From: Steromphala cineraria
Lineage: Eukaryota; Mollusca; Gastropoda; Trochida; Trochidae
Reading direction: 5' to 3'
Length of the DNA stretch: 64,000 bases
Assembly: GCA_916613615.1 (NCBI GenBank)
Contig: OU744724.1
Location: 27,700,171 to 27,764,170 of the forward strand
The translations under genes and the position numbers were made by a program. Below the pieces are notes generated by a model. It did not search any database. It was given only the letters and a program-made list of their open reading frames with translations, and was not told the origin of the DNA. Shown piece after piece: positions 35,899 to 48,270 of the stretch (position 1 is the first letter of the stretch; each line of letters opens with the position of its first letter).

Positions 35899-37409
35899 AG
35901 ATAACCATAACTTATTTGGCAGGGCATTGAAATGACTAGGTAGCTTAAAACCTAAGTTATATTTGTTTCTTTGCATTAATGCAATGTTATTGTACTGATT
36001 TCATTCTTAGAGTTTATATGGAATATTTAAATCGAAATTTAAGAAAATCTGAATTTCACAAATATGACCCCATCTGTCTATTTAATCATTCCAAATATCT
36101 AAATTCAGTACCAGTGACAAGACGATATGGTTTGGGAATGATTATTTTACTAATGAAAAATCCTTGTCGTTTGTAGGTGCTCCTGGACTTATTTTATGGA
36201 CGTCAAAACGAAACCCAATTTACATGATATTTGCACTAAGATCCACAAGCAAGTGAACAAACATTAAGGTACGCAGATGTATATGTTTATTTCTCATGTA
36301 GTTTGATATTTGCAGTTCATGTTTCTGTCTACATTTACAAGCCAGAATTTTATTTTTAGGGTCTCTATTTCGAAGAACAAAGAAATACAAAACTAGTCTA
36401 ATTAAAGTCTAATGATATTGTTGACACCTACATGTATAGACGTGTAATAAGACAACTTGTTCCACGCTTTTGTATAGCGATTGCATTTGATTTCAGTGCA
36501 GTATTCAGTTTCCATTAAAGATACCTTACAATGAAATCAGATATGGGGCTATGGCCTATGGGCACAATGTTGATGAGAATAAGGTATCTGCCTGGATCAG
36601 AAAGGGTTTTGTTAGCGTGTTGAGAGACGAGAGTATTTTTCGGGTATAAAAAGATTATTTATATGCGAATTGTTTTTAAAAATATGTTAACTGGATATGG
36701 TAGAACGGTAGAGCTAATAAATCAATACCAAAAGTTTAAACTGAAGTTTGTAATGACTCAACAAACAAAACCTGTGTTCTGATCAACTAAACTAGATTTA
36801 ACAGCTTAATCAGCTTAGGGTCGCATTTCAAACAGCCAGGCGGGCAATAATATATATAGATAGATAATAACTTGTGCGTATGTCTCCAGGGATAAACCTT
36901 TTTCAGGAATTTGTTTGGTTGAATTTTGTTTTTAACTCTTACTTAAGTCATGTGTTGTTGAAGGAGAATCAGTGCGGAACTGATTGTGATTTGTTCTTGA
37001 TGTTCATAATATAGTTTCTTTCTTATCGTCGAAAGAAGTAGTTAATGCATTTTGAAACTCAAACACTTTGAAGATTTTTACTATAAATTTATATTCATAG
37101 AGTGTATTGTACGATTATACTTTCGTACATACTAATTCAATACAGTGTGTACTAAATGTACTAAGCCATCAGTTATGTGAACTTCATAATTAAGTTTGCT
37201 AATAATGATAACTTTGTTGTACTAAAGTAAGAAAAACCGACAATGAATACCATCAAATCAGCACTCGCCATCACTTTATACATTTTCACTACGAGAGATC
37301 ATATTCATCCAGTCAATGATTTAAGCTTATGAATATCACAAGACGCCTGTGCTCAATGTAACTGCTATTCTAGGTTTATTACCATCAATACTTTTCTTCC
37401 ATTCAATCA

Positions 37410-37620
37410 AAAGGCATTGTTCATTTACACCGAGAACATATACATGTATAATGCATCTTTGATTAGAAATCAATCAGGATTAGATTAACGAAAGGGAATA
37501 ACACAATAATGCATCGATGTATGTCTTAGCTTTCGCATCATGTTGGTGTTATTTCATGATCAATGATCTCTGAAATTATGTGCGTCCTTTCAAAGATGTT
37601 TGGAGTCGATCACTTTAGTT
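37410..37620. promoter_or_regulatory. Highly conserved noncoding block in segment A
   Basis: This ~210-bp stretch is far better conserved between the segmental copies than its surroundings. Positions 37427-37504 (78 bp) are identical to 45299-45376. It holds the palindrome ATACATGTAT and a cluster of homeodomain-type motifs: TGATTAG, ATCAATCA, GGATTA and GATTAA. No frame is open across all copies, so conservation is not explained by protein coding. A regulatory or noncoding RNA role is inferred; recent gene conversion between copies is the alternative. Confidence 0.5.
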
Positions 37621-39130
37621 TTTGTAATGTGCTAGACGCAGGAAATGGTAATGATTATTACAACAACAATTATACAGAATCATTTCATGTTGAATGAATT
37701 AAGCGGAGGCTACAAAAATGTAACATTATGGTCATATACGAAAATACTTCTATGTTAGAATTATTTATTAAAGTAAATCTTTTTATATGCCATTTTATGC
37801 TAATTCGCTTTATAACGCTGATTTTGAAAAAACTAAAAATCTATTTTGTTTTATTAGCAATTCAAAGGAGAAGCATGCAAACGGAAAGAAACCCATTAGT
37901 GTGTAGTTATTCTTCCTATCAGCAGTAACTGAAGGCAATACTGTATCTATCTAATTATATATTATGGGAATAATTGTCGAAAATGTGACCTTATTTGATT
38001 CATGGAAACGATATTAGATGCCTTGCATATAAATATTTCATCATATAAATAACTGTTTAATTCCATAGTGCAACTAACAATCAATTGACGTACTTCGTCT
38101 TTCCTTTCTGTTAACCAGGGACTTCTACTTGAGTGATCTTAAATAAAACAAAACTCATTTCAATATATCTAAGTGACATGAATTACAGTATGTACCATAT
38201 ATAAATTGCACATTTGTACATAGGGAACAACGCCCACATTTGCACTCATTATGTCACTTGATCCAACTTGGACATTGATCCATCTCTTACAATACGTTGA
38301 GTATGGAATATAATACTTCCACCTTCCATCTTACAATCCTACATAAAAAGGAAAATTATTTTCATCTTTCAGAAAACAAGAGAGACACAGTCCCACGCTT
38401 GCTATTTAATGGAACTTTCAATGCCCTTGTTATAAAAAGATTTGGATCAATGATATTTCATTATGATGCAATTATGTACATGTAAGTGTTTTTAATGTAA
38501 TTTCTATCTTCAGAAACGGTACGTAAAGCAAAAGTATCCTTGAAATAGTAACATTGGTATAATTAATTATATATAAGTCTGTTGTGCATATCAAATAATC
38601 TAAAATTGTGCTTATCCTCATCATACATTTTTTATATATTCATTTTAGCATTTCTTATTTATGAATGGGGGAAATGATTGAATGCTCGAATGTAGAAATC
38701 AGTTGTTTTACAACAAATATTCTGTGAATTCTGTGAATTTCAAATAAAAGTTTATTCTCAAAGAAAACAGACAGTAGCAAAATTTTAGGTTATAGAATAA
38801 TTTTAAGAAATAGAAAATATTTGTTACCAATATGCGTGACTTCGTTTTGAATTTTGAAAAGAATGTATCATGCACAGTTAAAAAACGCCAATCCATTTCC
38901 CTTCTTCAAATGAACAATAGGTTTTCAGACGACTTCCAATAACTCAGTTGAGTAATGAAAATCTTGCAATTGGTTCCATTGGAAGATAATACATTTGGAT
39001 TTGAACAAATATTGATAAAGTTCACTTTTTATAGGATAATACTTGAGGTGCAAATGTTGGTAAAGATTGAAAATATATGATAAAATTGTCAATTGTAGGT
39101 AATAACACTTACAGACAGTGACTTTAATTT

Positions 39131-39556
39131 ATTCTGTTTTAAATTACAAATTGTTATCAATAGAGTGGCAATGTTGTATGATTTGTAATAAAATTTAACG
39201 TGCAAAGTTACATGATAATGTGTACAATGAGCTAGGGTTATGTTTTGAGCTCTAGCCAGGAAAAGAAAAAAACACATCACGGCACGACGGACTACCCTTA
39301 TAGTGGGGAAGAAAATAGAAGAACAACCATGATGAAGAAGAACATTAAATCTACATAAAATTTAAAATAATCAGTATTTCAACATATAAAGATAACTATA
39401 CCCCTCCCCTCGACAACCTTATCAAAATTCTCGCTACATGGGGATTCTAGACGGAAGTACTCTGATAGGCCAAATTTCAACAGAGAATTCAAAACCTTGT
39501 TTATTTCGACAATCAGCTTGCATAAATAGATAAAACTTCAAATTTTGTTGAGTTAC
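39131..39556. other. Spacer between segments A and B
   Basis: No recognised feature. The short frame at 39089-39280 on the minus strand spans the A-segment border and has no motif. Confidence 0.4.
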
Positions 39557-39723
39557 CTTCAGAAAGCTGTCTGGCAATGATGCTGATCATGTGTTCACGA
39601 GGAATAGATGACATTGTATGATTGAGGTTTTTGACTAGAGTGCATGTATTTTCGAGAATTTTTATCCGGATACCATAAGTAGAACACGAAGGACAAGTCT
39701 TATGGGTGAACAACTTCTTTATT
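39557..39723 (-). other. Exon-like open frame of unknown identity
   Basis: On the minus strand an acceptor-like TCACTTCCACAG| is followed by an open stretch with CPSCSTYGIRIKILEN, TLVKNLNHTM and IPREHMISIIARQLSEG. It ends at a donor-like GAAG|GTAACT (39556). The composition looks protein-like and a CxxC pair is present, but I do not recognise the family. A ~40-bp relic of the same sequence, with a changed reading, lies at the head of segment A (about 32945-32985). It may be an exon of an unfinished or decayed gene, or a transposon piece. Confidence 0.25.
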
Positions 39724-40110
39724 CTGTGGAAGTGACGTTTTGACGTAGATTCTAATGTCATTGTCAAACAAGTGATACATGTTCAAAAGATTTAGCATGG
39801 TTGGAGATGGGTTGTTTATAATATAAATAAGATTTATATACAATGTTATGATAACAGAATGAGCAATGGTAACATTGATTGGATGCACAAAAAGATGAAG
39901 TTGATTGGAAACCAGGTAGATGTTGATGCACAGGAGGCGGTTGATATACATTAATTGGGTAGGGAGTAAAAGGTATGTTTATATTGATGTATACTGTATG
40001 ACAAAAATATTCATGAAAATAACAATATAATTATTAATTATAAGGTTTAGGATTTACATACATGAAGTTATTTTAACAAGTTCTGGTATACCCTAGGAAA
40101 GAAATATCTT

Positions 40111-40380
40111 TCACCTCTCTTGAGAGAGGGGTAATCGTTGTGATGTGTACAGCTTCAAGGTGTTTGTGGATTTTGTCATCAGTTTCTGGTAGTCACTCTT
40201 GTTTCTTTCTATGATGTTGATGTTGCTCCAGTTGATGGCGTGGTTGCGTTTGACCTTTGTATGGTCTGATTTTGAGTCAATCTTCTTGACTGAAGCCTGA
40301 TGTTCTTTGATCCTGAGTCTTGATATTTCTCCTACATAAGATTCCCGGCAGTCACAGGCAATCCTACAATTAGTAGGAAA
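40111..40380 (-). pseudogene. Penelope-like element fragment: GIY-YIG endonuclease C-terminus
   Basis: The minus-strand frame reads IACDCRESYVGE, RLRIKEH and later HAINWSNINIIE, closing at TGA (40113-40111). This is the pattern of the GIY-YIG endonuclease of Penelope-like retroelements: C-x-C ahead of a YVGE (YIG-like) motif, Arg and Glu-His a few residues on, then a His and an aromatic 'W.N' patch. The reverse transcriptase and the first GIY motif are missing; sequence upstream at about 40366 is the junction with the duplicated head of segment B. A dead fragment. Confidence 0.7.
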
Positions 40381-41517
40381 CCTTATAAAGAATCGACAGA
40401 AAGTTACTGCAGTTTACATCATGTGTGGAATTAAAACTATCAGTCAGGGTCGACTAAAAAATTTCGAATAAATGACGGCTGTCCGTTTTTTAGCCTAATG
40501 TGTAAAGAGAGGGGGTATTAGTATTACATTTATTTATATTCTTTTGAATATTGATGATTTCAATTTCCTAAGATTTAATCCGATTAGTTTATTTATATCC
40601 TGATTATGACTTTTCATCGTATTGTTTCCCTTATCAATATTTGATGGAGATATTTAACTCCGTTAAATATATTGAAAACATGAAAAAAGTTCATTCTTAA
40701 ATTTCTTTTCCGGTTTTATTACAATCTTGTATTGCTATTGATAACTGTTTGATTCAAAGATCATATAATGAGAATGTTTTATTATACATTCAGAAAGACA
40801 AAAAAACAAAGATGGAGTTATCAGGGTATTGCAACACAAAACGCAACTATCAAATCTAAAGGAAAAGGTTAACACAGTAATTTAAATTTATAACTAGAAT
40901 TCATTTCTTCCTTAGTTGTAAGGAGACGTTCCCGGCAGTCACAGGCAATTCTACAATTAGTAGGAAACCGTATTAAACAATCGAGAGTAAGTTACTGCAG
41001 TTGACATCATGTGTGGATTTAAAAATATCAGTCAGGGTCCACTTAAAATTGCTAAACATGATGGCTGTCCGTTTTTTAGCCTATTGTGTAAACAAAGGGG
41101 GTGTTAGTATTAACTATATTTATATTCTTTTGAATATTAATGATTTCAATTTCATGAGATTAAATCCGAATATTGTATGAATATCCTGATTATGACTTTT
41201 TATAATATTGTTTTCCCTTATCAATATCTGATGGAGATATTTAACTCTGTTAAATATATTGAAAACATGAAAAAAGTTAATTCATCTTAAACTTTTTTTC
41301 CGATTTTATTACAATCTTTTATGGCTATTGATAACTGTATGATTCAAAGATCATGTTATATATTTCATGTTATTTATACGTTCAGAAAGACACAAAACTG
41401 GTGGAATTGTCAGGATATTGCAACACAAAACGTAACTATCAAATCTATAGTAAAAGGTTATCACAGTAATTTGAGTTAATTACTTGAGTTCATTTCTTCC
41501 TTAGTTGTAAGGAGACT
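40344..41517 (+). repeat. 587-bp tandem duplication at the head of segment B
   Basis: CCCGGCAGTCACAGGCAATYC starts at 40344 and 40931, each followed by CTACAATTAGTAGGAAACC and the same ~540 bp, which is also the first part of segment A. The first ~30 bp of each unit belong to the Penelope-like frame, so the duplication junction lies at the end of that element. The units differ at many sites, so the event is not recent. Confidence 0.92.
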
Positions 41518-41784
41518 TTTCTATAATCTGAAACCGCTATGTGAAGCGAGCCCCAAAATGTTGATCCATTTGTCAAAGTGTTTGACAAAACATAAAGCTA
41601 TTTACATCCCACTCGTTGAATACATTACTGTGAAGTCGAATAGTAAAAACAGTCATAAAAGGCTAGTACTTTCCATTACTGGATATCTGAAGGTTTCCTA
41701 GTATCCTACATTAGTACCCCGATATTACTTTGTGATGGAAATGTAGTCAAAATAGCGTTTGGAGGGTATTAACAACATAGGTTA

Positions 41785-42104
41785 GGTGAGGTTATTTGGG
41801 GTTTGACCCCGCTTTCAAGAGTATTTCACTTATATTCCCACTGCAAGAATTGTTGCAGAGAAAAAGCCCGCAACACTATTGTGGCTATGCTCTGCTGTGA
41901 AACCTGTGAGCATCGGCTGGAACTAGCGAAGCATGTGTGTTACTGGGCTTGAATCCAGTTTAGCATTTCATCACAGCCTAAGCTGGGTGTAAGAACAGTC
42001 TCTACTTTTCTTTCTAGACAAAGTTGCTGTGGCCCAGGGGGTTCGAACACCGACCCTCTTGATCCGAAATCGAACACGCTTACCAACGCGCTATCATGCC
42101 CCCA
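41785..42104 (-). mobile_element. tRNA-derived SINE, family 1, in segment B
   Basis: Orthologous by position to the SINE at 33835-34161. Read on the minus strand, box A is degraded (ATAGCGCGTTGG) and box B reads GTGTTCGAACCCC. The tail ends CAAACCCCAAATAACCTCAC. Confidence 0.92.
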
Positions 42105-42830
42105 ACGCTTACATAATACACTTACATAAATGAATATAAAACATATATTCCATACGTTTGTATTTTTACAAAAACAATGTTTTATGATAACTGTTGATTT
42201 TTAAACCTCAATAGTTTCCAAGAAATTTAATAAAATACATGTCAAATCAACATTTAGCTTAAACCAAGGCCATTCTTTTAACTGCGTATTTCTTCACATT
42301 TATTAATTTTAAGAACAAATATAAAATAATACAACTTTTTCGCTGGCTTCTTATTTGTCAAAATAATTCCGAATGATTGTTTGATGATGATGGTTTGAAA
42401 TGATTTATAGTTATCATAATGATTTCAATGAATTTTACTCAATAAGGTATCTGAATCAAACAAGTTTCAGTGTTTGCAAAAAGAAACTTATATATATTCG
42501 ATATTGATACATTTTCGTATTTATATAAAAAGTGGAAATATTTACCAAAACTTTCTTTGATCAGTCAATTTTTTTGTAAAATTTGAATTTTAAATCTTTA
42601 TAACGAACACAGCAACAAACGAAAAAGACACAATCGTGAACTGTCAGAGGGCTGGAAAACAGGAACATCACCATTGCTACAACCTTTAATTGCAGCTGAG
42701 TCTTCGAACTCGTGTAAAGTTGAGACAAACACTTACGACGCAAATCTGACAAAATAGCGTCAATATAGCGGTTGATCCTCGGTGATCATGCCCATCAAAG
42801 TCTGTTAAATCAGTGTTACCGGATCATCTT
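42105..42830. other. Segment-B-specific stretch, nothing recognised
   Basis: Absent from segment A, where SINE and the CTTGTCACTGCAC block are nearly adjacent. It contains no repeat seen elsewhere in the window; the short minus-strand frame 42561-42752 has no motif. Confidence 0.5.
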
Positions 42831-44766
42831 TGAAACTTCCTTGTCACTGCACAATCGACGGGACTACATCAGGGGACACAGTGTACATGTTACGAACCAC
42901 TTTAGATATATCGCATTCTGCAGATTATGATCATTCCTAGATTGCCAACGGTATCGAAGCCTCAAAGCCTACCTTGAAATTGTTTCGACGCCTCCAACTA
43001 CTATCTAACAAAGTGACTTTGGTACGAGTTCATCGATGGCAGGTAGGAGACGACCGTATGATATTCAGCCTGCAATGGGGACGACCAAAGAGAACATGCT
43101 CGTAAACAATTTCTCGTCCGAGAAACTACTTGTGTTAAAGATGATATGCGTTTTTTTGCAATAACGACTCCAATCTAATGAATATAAGCCCCATAGTACG
43201 ATTTATAGATATTAGAGCTAGTTTTAAATTGATTAAAGCTACTTGAAACATTTCTCAGCAGGGAGTCGACCGTTTGCAGTGTAAACTGTGATCTTCCAAG
43301 CTGATGGGAATTGTCTGTCACTGTTTTTTACTACTTTAGATTTTAAATTCAATATAGATAGAGACTGAAATTGCAAGAATAAAAATTAAAACACTTTAAA
43401 CACGAAAAGGATAGACATTCTGAAAATTCGCCATCTATATTTTGTGAATGTCTATATTGTGTCTTGTACATGTATGTGATGGAGCTTGACATTTTAGCAA
43501 TTGTACATTGTACATGAGTTGCAATAAGAATGCAAATACTCTTTGTGGAAGTTTGGAAAGTTTAGTTTTAGTATTGACGTTTATATTATATAATATATCA
43601 AAATTATTCTTAAGCGAGTGCATTTAAATGCTTGTGTAAGTGGTCTTGCTCTTATGTCCATATGCTTTTAGTATTCTAATTCCATATTTTAAAATATATA
43701 TATATATATTAAGTAAGGCTTTCACTTTGCAAGTGAATATTAAAAGCAATCCAGAAATAAATTTTGCATTTTGATCCGTTAGGATTTTTCAAAAGTTATC
43801 TTTAGTTTTTATTTTCGGGGTTCGTTTGAAATGTTATGAATATAAGATAGAACATTAGATTATTAGTTTCGATTTGCCTTCATCTATCACGCATAGCCAA
43901 AACTGATTTGATCTGCGCAAGCCATTTAATGTGAGGATCAAAGACACTCCAGTACTTTTGTCCTTAAAGAACTTAGAGAACTTACTGGAAGTATTTAGAA
44001 ATGATAAATATCCAGCGTGATGAATACTGTTTTAGGCCCACGTATGTGTTTATTCCTGTAATTCGTAGATCTATATAAACAATCATGGAAACTTTTTTTT
44101 ATAAATTTTTTTCATCCATCTTTAAAACAAAATATGATGCCTCATTTCAAAGAAAAAAATTAAAAAGCATTTATCCAAATTTATTGATATGTCGCCAATT
44201 TGCAATTCCCATTTGTTTTCTGTCTCTCTACATGTACAAGCCGGAATTGTATCTTTATTGTTTTTATTTCTAAGAACAAATAAAAAGATAACTAGTCATT
44301 GGACGTCTAATGACATTGTTGACACCAAAGAAGTGAATAAATGCGAGAACATGTTCCACGATTTTCTTTATAATGATGTTTGGCGTCAATGCGGTATTTT
44401 CAATTTCAATATGATACCTCGAAATGAAACCGGAAATTGGGCTATGCCAAAAGTTCAAACTGAAAATTGACCTACTCAAAAAATCACAACTTGAGTTCTG
44501 ATCAACGAAACTAGACTTAACAGCTTAATCAGCTAAGGGATGCATCTCAAAGAGCCAAGCAGGCAATATAGATAATAAGTTATGGTTGTGTCTCTAGGGA
44601 TAAACCTGTTTCAGAATTTTGCTCCTTTGAACATATTAAACCCTATTTTATGTGCCTGTTGAAAGGAGAATCAGTACGGCGTTTCTTGTGATTTTAATAA
44701 GATGTATAGAATATATTTTCTTTCATATGGGAAAAAGAAATAGTGAGCTTTCTTTGGAGATTGATA

Positions 44767-44985
44767 AGTTAAGATAAGATAAGATAATGCTTTATTACCC
44801 GAAAGGGAATTTTGTGTACATCAGGGTTAAGAACATGTAGACAACATTTAAGACATGAGTAACAACAGTGATATTCTATACATTAAATCAATATATTGGT
44901 AAAAGTTGTAGATGGTAGATATGATAAAAGAAATACAGTTTAATGCTTGTTTAAAAATGAAATACTAACAGGTATAAAAGAGTTT
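44767..44985 (-). mobile_element. Retroelement 3' end with (TTATC)n tail, inserted in segment B
   Basis: The left edge on the plus strand is (AGATA)n; read on the minus strand the element ends CCCTTTCGGGTAATAAAGC then TTATCTTATC. A small stem (CCCTTTCGGG), AATAAA and a pentamer tail match the pattern of the other retroelement ends here. Segment A lacks it (about 37060), so it inserted after the A/B duplication. Confidence 0.65.
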
Positions 44986-45275
44986 TTACTTCTATTAGAT
45001 TTGACAACAGATTATATCAATTATAGAGTATATCATACATTTATACTTTCGTACATCCTAAATTCAGTGTAGTGTGTAGTTAGTAGATTCATATGCGATC
45101 AGTTCAGTAAAATTCATGATTACTGTGCTTATTAATAATTAACGATAACTGTCTTGTACTAAACTAATAAAGAACGAGAAATACTATCACATCAGCACAA
45201 TTTTGCTAAAAAAAACGCCTGTGCTCAATGTGACTGCTATTCTGAGTTTATTAACATCAATATCTTTCTACCATT

Positions 45276-45490
45276 CAATCAAAAGGCATTGTTCATTCAC
45301 ACCGAGAACATATACATGTATAATGCATCTTTGATTAGAAATCAATCAGGATTAGATTAACGAAAGGGAATAACACCATAATGCATCGATGAATGTCTTA
45401 GATATCGCATCATGTTGGTGTTATAGCATGATCAATTGCTCTCTGAAATTATGTGCGTCCTTTCAAATACGTTTGGAGTCGATCACTTTA
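45276..45490. promoter_or_regulatory. Highly conserved noncoding block in segment B
   Basis: Counterpart of 37410-37620, with 45299-45376 identical to 37427-37504. It keeps the same palindrome and homeodomain-like motifs, while the flanks on both sides differ by substitutions and indels. Confidence 0.5.
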
Positions 45491-46309
45491 GTTTGGTAAT
45501 ATGCTAGTCGCAGGAAATGGTAATAATTATTATACTGAAAATTATACATATTTAGTATTTCATGTTGAATGAAATAAGCAGAGGCTATACATATGTAACA
45601 TGATGGTCATATGAAATATACTTTTGTGTTAAACTTATTTATTAAAGATGATCTTTTCATATGCTATTTCATGCTAATTCGCTTCATTACGCAGACAATC
45701 AACAGAAAATTCTGTATTTACCTCATTATATGTTATGGGAATAATTGTCGGCCATGTGACCTTATTTGATTCATTAAAACGATAGATGCCTAGCATATTC
45801 ATATGTGATCGTATAAGTAAATGTTTTATTCCAAAGTGCAATTAACAATCAATCTATGAAGTTTGTCATTTCCTTTCTGTGAACAAGATATTTCTACTTG
45901 AGAGATCTTAAATATAAAAGAATATTTCTTAGTGACATGAAGTAAAGCACGTAAACAAATATGTTTGTAGATTTTCAAAAATAGCTTTCTGTGGAACAAC
46001 GCCCACAGTTGCGTTCATTATGTCAACTGATCCCATTTGTACATTGATCTTTCCCTTACAATACTTTGATTATAGCATGTTTGACTAAGATGGACATAGT
46101 CCCACGCTTGCTGTGCTATTTAATGAAGCTTTCAACACCTTGTTACAGAAAGACGTGGATCAATGCATTTTCATTATGATGCCATTATCATACGATACGT
46201 TAAGCAAAATTAACCTGAAAATAGCAACATTGGTATAATTCATTTATAAAGGAGTTTGTTGTGCATATGAAATAATGTTATTTTGCTTATCACACATTTT
46301 AAAGGCGGA

Positions 46310-46930
46310 TACATTCAGGGGCAAAAGCAACAAAACCAACTTTTCAAAAGAATACAAAACAGAATCCTGTTGTAATTAAATAGCGACTATGAACCCTTGT
46401 GTTAGGCACATCAATTGTAAAGAAATACTCACAATTTCTAACATGAAAGTATGATACTTATAATTGTATGTTTGTTCAAATACACGGGGGGGGGGGGGTC
46501 CAAAAATAGCTTTTTCTATGTTATTTCGGGTCATAATTTTTTGAATTGGCATTAAATCATTATGAAATTTATATTTTTGATAAATTAAAGATGTTATAGA
46601 TATATAAAAAACTTGACAGAAATTAATTTGTCCATGCATTTTGTCTGTATTGTGGTTTAAAAACAAGCAAAAGGATCATTTTCACAACCCTATCTCGTCT
46701 AGTTAAGATTTTTAAAAGGTTTTTTTTTTAATTGCAAGTTTTTCAAAGGCGTAAACAGACAACTTTGAAGTTAAAAAATAAGTTAAGTTCTTGAAGACAT
46801 GAAATAACCTTGTTTTAGCTGTAACTATCACTATCCCTGAGTGATTCATTCATTGGAATAATGATTTAAAGCAATTTGATTTCGAAGCTTGGATTTTAGA
46901 AATCAATTATTTTTGTAAAGAAAGGTGCCT
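46310..46930. repeat. Dispersed repeat copy inserted in segment B
   Basis: It shares TCCAAAAATAGCTTTTTC, a TTAATTTGTYMATGCAT block, CCTATCTCGTSTAGTT and AAAAGGTTTKTTTTT with 47860-48270, and is missing from the matching place in segment A. It contains a run of 13 G at 46486-46498; the minus-strand frame 46376-46666 reads this as PPPP and is not considered a gene. Class unknown. Confidence 0.55.
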
Positions 46931-47432
46931 CTGTAGCTGCGCATTTCAATTGATATTTTGTTTCCAAAGGGACATTTGCAAGTTTTTAATGTAAAACATT
47001 ATTTTACCAAATAGAATATATATGTTACCAATATGCGAGTCTACGTTTTTAACCAAACCATGAATTTTTATAAAAATGTAACTTGCTCAATTGAGCGAAT
47101 CAATTCAATTTCCCTAAAAAGTGTTCACACAACTTCATATTGTTGGTTTGAGTAATGATAATATGGCCTCAATAATGCATTTGAATATGGTCTAGTATCA
47201 ATTGGTAAAAGTCTGGAAAAAAATATAATTTTCACAAAACTTGCTTCTGCCCTTTTTTTATTGAATCACAGTTAGATGTACAATCATTGGCATTGCAACC
47301 AAGTAAAAATTTGAACTTTTACCTGTACCAACCAAACAGGTGACAGAGGTTATTAAAAAGATAATACTTCAGGTGCAGATGTTTGTAAAGAATGAATATA
47401 TCTGATAACATTATCAATTGCAAGCAATAACA

Positions 47433-47799
47433 CTAAAAGGGACAGTAACACTTTTTGGGGGGAATTTTTCATATTTTCAGTCTTTCAATGATAATTGTAC
47501 GTTAATGCCAAATGTGTTATGTTGATATGGTCGAAAATCTCATTACACAGACTTATCATCCATAGTCAGAGAACAAATTACAAAGATTCACATAAATATC
47601 CATTGGCAGCCATTTTTGTGTGAACACCTTTAATTCATTTTGTGTAAGAAAACGGAATCGCATGTCTTGACTAAACATGATATATTTGATTTATTGCTGC
47701 TTCATTTAGTTTAAATACATTGTCTTCAATTTGAACCATATATGTTTTTTTCTGACATCATCTTATATTCCCAGTGAAAACGTTCTACTGCCCCTTTAA
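47433..47799 (-). mobile_element. TTAA MITE, copy 6 (reverse), with a comparable empty site
   Basis: Diverged ends (CTAAAAGGGACAGTAACAC; ACGTTCTACTGCCCCTTTAA) and the usual blocks in reverse order. Segment A at 39105-39125 reads AACACTTACAGACAGTGACTT with no MITE. Segment B reads AACACTAA[element]TTAAAGGCAGTGACTT. The comparison places the borders at a duplicated TTAA-like tetramer. Confidence 0.92.
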
Positions 47800-47859
47800 A
47801 GGCAGTGACTTTAAACCTTATATTAAAACATTTTAAAGCGTTTATATTGTAAGTCCTAT

Positions 47860-48270
47860 AACAGGTATGGAGTATAACCCAGGAGCAAAATAAACATCAA
47901 ACACTTTAAAAAACTGTCTGTAAAAATTCTAAAAAACTGCTGTCAGGCAAAAGCAAATTCAAATCCCTGTGGCAAGTACATGTGTTTCAAAGTACATACT
48001 TATATTCTACATCTGAGTATGATACGTCCAGAAATAGCTTTTTCAAATTTTTTGAAACTTTTTAAAAAGTTTGAAATGTACAAAGGTTGTTATAAACTTC
48101 TTGTAAATTAATTTGTTAATGCATCTATACGTCGACAGGAAAGAGGGAATAAAGCCTTTTTGACAAACCTATCTCGTGTAGTTTTCGAAACGACGATTTC
48201 TAAAAAGGTTTGTTTTTCGGAAACGTACGAAAATACGTTTTGAAATTCATAATTTTAAATTGAGGCAAGT
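47860..48270. repeat. Second copy of the 46310-46930 repeat
   Basis: Homologous to the upstream copy over the blocks listed there. The two copies are separated by about 1.5 kb that includes the MITE. Confidence 0.55.

Larger units (their letters stand above)
32941..39130 (+). repeat. Segmental repeat, copy A
   Basis: From GTAGGAAACCTTATAAAGAATC near 32984 this segment is collinear with copy B (40965-47820), and in part with the more diverged copy C (55740-62150). Matching landmarks include CCGTTCTTTAGCC, TTTTCCGGTTTTATTACAATC, ATCTGAAACCGCTAT, a family 1 SINE (shared with B only), AGCAGGGAGT, CCATCAAATCAGC, the conserved block at 37410-37620 and CTTCCACCTTCC. By eye most of it is about 75-85% alike to B, with many indels. 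Frames inside it are not preserved between copies, so I see no gene. Confidence 0.88.
40965..47820 (+). repeat. Segmental repeat, copy B
   Basis: Collinear with copy A as listed there. It differs by insertions: about 720 bp of unrecognised sequence at 42105-42830, a retroelement 3' end at 44767-44985, another repeat at 46310-46930 and a MITE at 47433-47799. After the MITE, GGCAGTGACTTTAAA continues the match to GACAGTGACTTTAAT at 39113. No frame is conserved with copies A or C. Confidence 0.88.

Noticed and set aside
38297..38485. 62-codon frame in segment A that is partly conserved in sequence with B and C
   Set aside because: The corresponding stretches at 46030-46190 and 61890-62040 carry indels that break the frame, so conservation is at the DNA level only.
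46486..46498. 13-base G run
   Set aside because: Too short and isolated to interpret; length may be an assembly or sequencing uncertainty.
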